From the NCBI GenBank assembly GCA_035252155.1, contig DATFDL010000264.1, positions 1 to 26,326 of the forward strand: 26,326 nucleotides of DNA. Reading direction: 5' to 3'. Made by a program: the position numbers and the translations under genes. Positions within the stretch are counted from its first letter, which is position 1; each line of letters begins with the position of its first letter. Shown piece after piece: positions 24,622-26,326 of this stretch. This DNA is from JAICLL01 sp035252155. Its GTDB lineage: Bacteria; Planctomycetota; Planctomycetia; Pirellulales; JAICIG01. The notes below the pieces were generated by a model. The model ran no database searches. It was not told the DNA's origin and saw only the letters and a program-made list of their open reading frames with translations.

Positions 24622-25733
24622 TATTTTCCTTTGCCAAGGAACAATTTGATCGAATCGTAAATGCCGTCGCGGTCGCGGATTTCCGAAAGCACCAGGTTGT
24701 CGACGTCTTTGGCGACGCCGTCGCGGAGCGTGCGCAGATACTCGCCGCTGCCGTAGGGGCTTTCGACCTGCCCATAACAAAACAGATTCACCTGCGGCAG
24801 AATCTGTTCGCGCAGCAGCCGCAAGCTGGCCTGGTTGTCTTCGCCCCAGTTGTCGCCGTCGGAGAACTGAAAGATGTAGAGATTCCAGTCGGCCGAGGGA
24901 AAGTTGCGATTCATCAGCTCGATGCAGACTTGGTAGGCCGAGCTGATGCGGGTGCCGCCGCTTTCGCGTGTGCGGTAGAACGTGTCTTGATCGACTTCCT
25001 TAGCCGCGGCGTCGTGAATGATGTAGCGCCGCTCCAGCCCGTCGTATTGGCTGCGGAGCCAGGCATCGATCCAAAACGCCTCGGTGCGGACAATCTGCTT
25101 TTGCTCGTCGGTCATCGAGCCGGAGACGTCCATCACATAGACGACCACCGCATTGGCGTCGGGCCGCGGCGTGGTGGTCCACGAGCGGTAGCGCTTGTCC
25201 TCGCGAATGGGAATCACTCGCGGGCTGCCGGCGTCGTAAGTGCTGGACGAAATCTGCCGCCGCAGGGCCTCCATGTAGGTCCGCTTGAAGTGGCGCAGCG
25301 ACTCCGGGCCGGTGCGGCGGATGCTGGTATAGCGGGGTTTTTCTTCGGTGATGTTGGCTTTGCCCTTGGGCTCGATGCGGGGCAGCTCGAGCTCGTCGCC
25401 CAGAATCTGGGCCAACTCTTCGAGCGAGACGTCGACCTCGAGGATGTGTCCGCCCGGATCGCTGCCGGCCCGACCGTAGCCGTCGCCCTCGTCGGGATCG
25501 CCGGGGGCGATGGGCGTGCCCTCCTCGCCATCGCCCTGGCCCACCCCGCCCGAACCATTGTGCCCGTAGCGGAAGTGCGGCACGTCAAGCTGGGGAATCG
25601 GAATGCTGACCAGGTCCTTGCCCTGCCGACCGATCAGCTCGCCATGCGTGACATACTTCCGCAGGTTTTGGCGGATTTTGCCGCGGACGATCTGTTTGAA
25701 TCGCGACTGGTCGCGTTCGATTTTCGTAAACAT
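24621..25733 (-). CDS. yeaH: YeaH/DUF444 von Willebrand A protein
   Basis: This 370-residue DUF444 protein begins MFTKIERDQSRFKQIVRGKI, followed by KIRQNLRKYV, a Gly/Asp-rich linker (about 56-95, GSGGVGQGDGEEG) and a von Willebrand A domain. The metal-binding motif DVSGSM is at about residues 200-205, with SGGTRISSAYQ and FQFSDGDNWG providing the other MIDAS elements. It is shorter than E. coli YeaH (about 430). YeaH works with the kinase PrkA (YeaG) in the response to sustained nitrogen starvation and other stresses. Between it and prkA lie 157 bases holding a perfect inverted-repeat element, while its end overlaps spoVR by one base. Confidence 0.95.
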   Translation of the reverse strand: MFTKIERDQSRFKQIVRGKIRQNLRKYVTHGELIGRQGKDLVSIPIPQLDVPHFRYGHNGSGGVGQGDGEEGTPIAPGDPDEGDGYGRAGSDPGGHILEVDVSLEELAQILGDELELPRIEPKGKANITEEKPRYTSIRRTGPESLRHFKRTYMEALRRQISSSTYDAGSPRVIPIREDKRYRSWTTTPRPDANAVVVYVMDVSGSMTDEQKQIVRTEAFWIDAWLRSQYDGLERRYIIHDAAAKEVDQDTFYRTRESGGTRISSAYQVCIELMNRNFPSADWNLYIFQFSDGDNWGEDNQASLRLLREQILPQVNLFCYGQVESPYGSGEYLRTLRDGVAKDVDNLVLSEIRDRDGIYDSIKLFLGKGK

Positions 25734-25742
25734 GGGTTGCTT

Positions 25743-25835
25743 TCTGTAGGGAACGGACTCCGTGCCGTTCCGTTTTGGGCGAACCGACGTCGCGCCGCCC
25801 CTCAGCGGAACGGCACGGAGTCCGTTCCCTACAGA
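25743..25835 (-). repeat. 93-bp inverted-repeat element, copy B
   Basis: The left arm (25743-25772) and right arm (25806-25835) are perfect complements over 30 bases; the left one begins TCTGTAGGGAACGGACTCCG. The 33-base interior, read on the minus strand, shares its first 20 bases (CTGAGGGGCGGCGCGACGTC) with copy A at 13335-13427. It sits inside the prkA-yeaH operon, where its transcript would form a very stable 30-bp hairpin. No transposase or target duplication is seen. Confidence 0.92.
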
Positions 25836-25854
25836 CTTTTCTCCCCAATTCGTC

Positions 25855-25893
25855 CTAATTCCCTAATACCTAGTCCCCAGCCCCTAGTCCCTA
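25855..25893 (-). repeat. Stop-codon-linked repeat at prkA
   Basis: On the minus strand, TAGGGACTAGGGGCTGGGGA starts with the prkA stop codon and continues as irregular CTAGG/TAGGG words to about 25855. The first 15 bases are identical to the repeat at the aspS stop codon (19040 downward). The 93-bp element lies 20 bases further on. Confidence 0.75.
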
Positions 25894-26326
25894 CCCCTTG
25901 CCCTTCGCGTCGCCCCGCGCGAAAATGCTCGCCACATAGTTCAGCACGTCGGTGGCGCTCTCGTCGTCGTAGCCGTAGTCGCGGATCAGGCGCTGCTTGA
26001 CCACGTCGATCTTGGCTTGCGTGTCGGCGTCGACCACCTTCGAGACCAGGCTGGTGAGCTTGATCGTGTCTTTCTGGTCCTCAAACAGTTTTAATTCCAG
26101 GGCCTTGTTCAACCGCTCGTTCGTCTTGTAGTCGAACGTGCGACCGTCGATCGACAACGCCCCGATGTAGTTCATGATTTCGCGGCGGAAGTCGTCTTTG
26201 CGGCTGTCGGGGATGTCGATCTTTTCTTCGATCGACCGCATCAGCCGCTCGTCGGGCTCTTCATACTGCCCCGTGAACTTGTTCTTGACCTTCTCACGTT
26301 GCGTATAGGCTTTGACATTATCGATG
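25891..26326 (-). CDS. prkA: PrkA serine protein kinase, C-terminal part
   Basis: The frame enters from the right edge and ends at TAG 25893-25891, so only the last 144 residues are seen. The window-edge sequence reads IDNVKAYTQREKVKNKF, then TGQYEEPDERLMRSIEEKID and FRREIMNYIGALSIDGRTFD, all well conserved in the C-terminal PrkA domain. PrkA (YeaG) is an AAA+ ATPase/kinase-like protein; its Walker motifs lie outside the window. The gene is the first of the operon prkA-yeaH-spoVR plus a fourth gene. Its end is unusual: the stop codon is the first triplet of a low-complexity repeat, and the last residues (GDAKGKG) may have been altered by it. Confidence 0.95.
   Translation of the reverse strand, partial: IDNVKAYTQREKVKNKFTGQYEEPDERLMRSIEEKIDIPDSRKDDFRREIMNYIGALSIDGRTFDYKTNERLNKALELKLFEDQKDTIKLTSLVSKVVDADTQAKIDVVKQRLIRDYGYDDESATDVLNYVASIFARGDAKGKG

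Noticed and set aside
23131..24660. A 509-codon plus-strand open frame opposite spoVR
   Set aside because: It is the antisense shadow of a clearly conserved SpoVR gene in GC-rich DNA; its translation shows no family motifs.
25743..25835. Reading the inverted-repeat element as a rho-independent terminator
   Set aside because: The stem is far longer than usual, lacks a T tract, and an equal-length copy lies upstream of uvrA, so a dispersed element explains it better.
24597..26000. A 467-codon plus-strand frame opposite yeaH and prkA
   Set aside because: It crosses the 93-bp repeat and two conserved minus-strand genes, and has no recognisable domain.

Overview
The window reads as GC-rich chromosomal DNA from a planctomycete, most likely of the Pirellulales type. 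Pointers are the short proteins that open with an 'F(S/N)LRTL' membrane anchor, a surface protein with an N-terminal LEPR-XLL-like motif, a Tat-exported Gfo/Idh/MocA oxidoreductase, TadE/TadG-like proteins without a visible Tad motor, and intergenic spacers filled with low-complexity and inverted-repeat DNA. The lineage is inferred from these family traits and not from a marker gene comparison.

Layout. 1-2357 looks accessory: the N-terminal part of a DUF262 (GmrSD-type) protein running off the left edge, a small anchored protein, and an antitoxin-MazF/PemK toxin pair with a possible structured leader. 2758-6581 holds a secreted oxidoreductase, a long exported HEAT-repeat protein and a small zinc ribbon protein. 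6600-7493 (minus) is a PD-(D/E)XK-like protein. 8036-10240 encodes a cell-surface protein (beta-strand repeats, two Ig-like domains, DUF4214 region). It converges on a minus-strand operon 13154-10264: DUF4114 protein, TadE-like, TadG-like with a von Willebrand A domain, TadE-like. 13496-16180 is uvrA, followed by a zinc-ribbon membrane protein, an exported hypothetical protein and an exported alpha/beta hydrolase. aspS (minus), a 48-residue membrane peptide with an SDR oxidoreductase (minus), and a DUF4160/DUF2442 pair (plus) follow. The right end (26326-22606, minus) is the prkA-yeaH(DUF444)-spoVR operon with a fourth small gene attached.

Working together. The PrkA/DUF444/SpoVR block is a known conserved stress/stationary-phase module; the extra 159-residue gene is tightly coupled to it here and is a candidate fourth component. 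The surface protein and Tad-like operon together suggest envelope or adhesion structures.

The most unusual content is in the spacers. Two 93-bp elements with 30-nt inverted arms (one copy perfect) occur in opposite orientation, plus a solitary arm. A second repeat family begins exactly at the stop codons of aspS and prkA, and a related GGGTTCA-type repeat is translated as a tail on UvrA. I saw no tRNA, rRNA, CRISPR array, integrase or intact insertion sequence.
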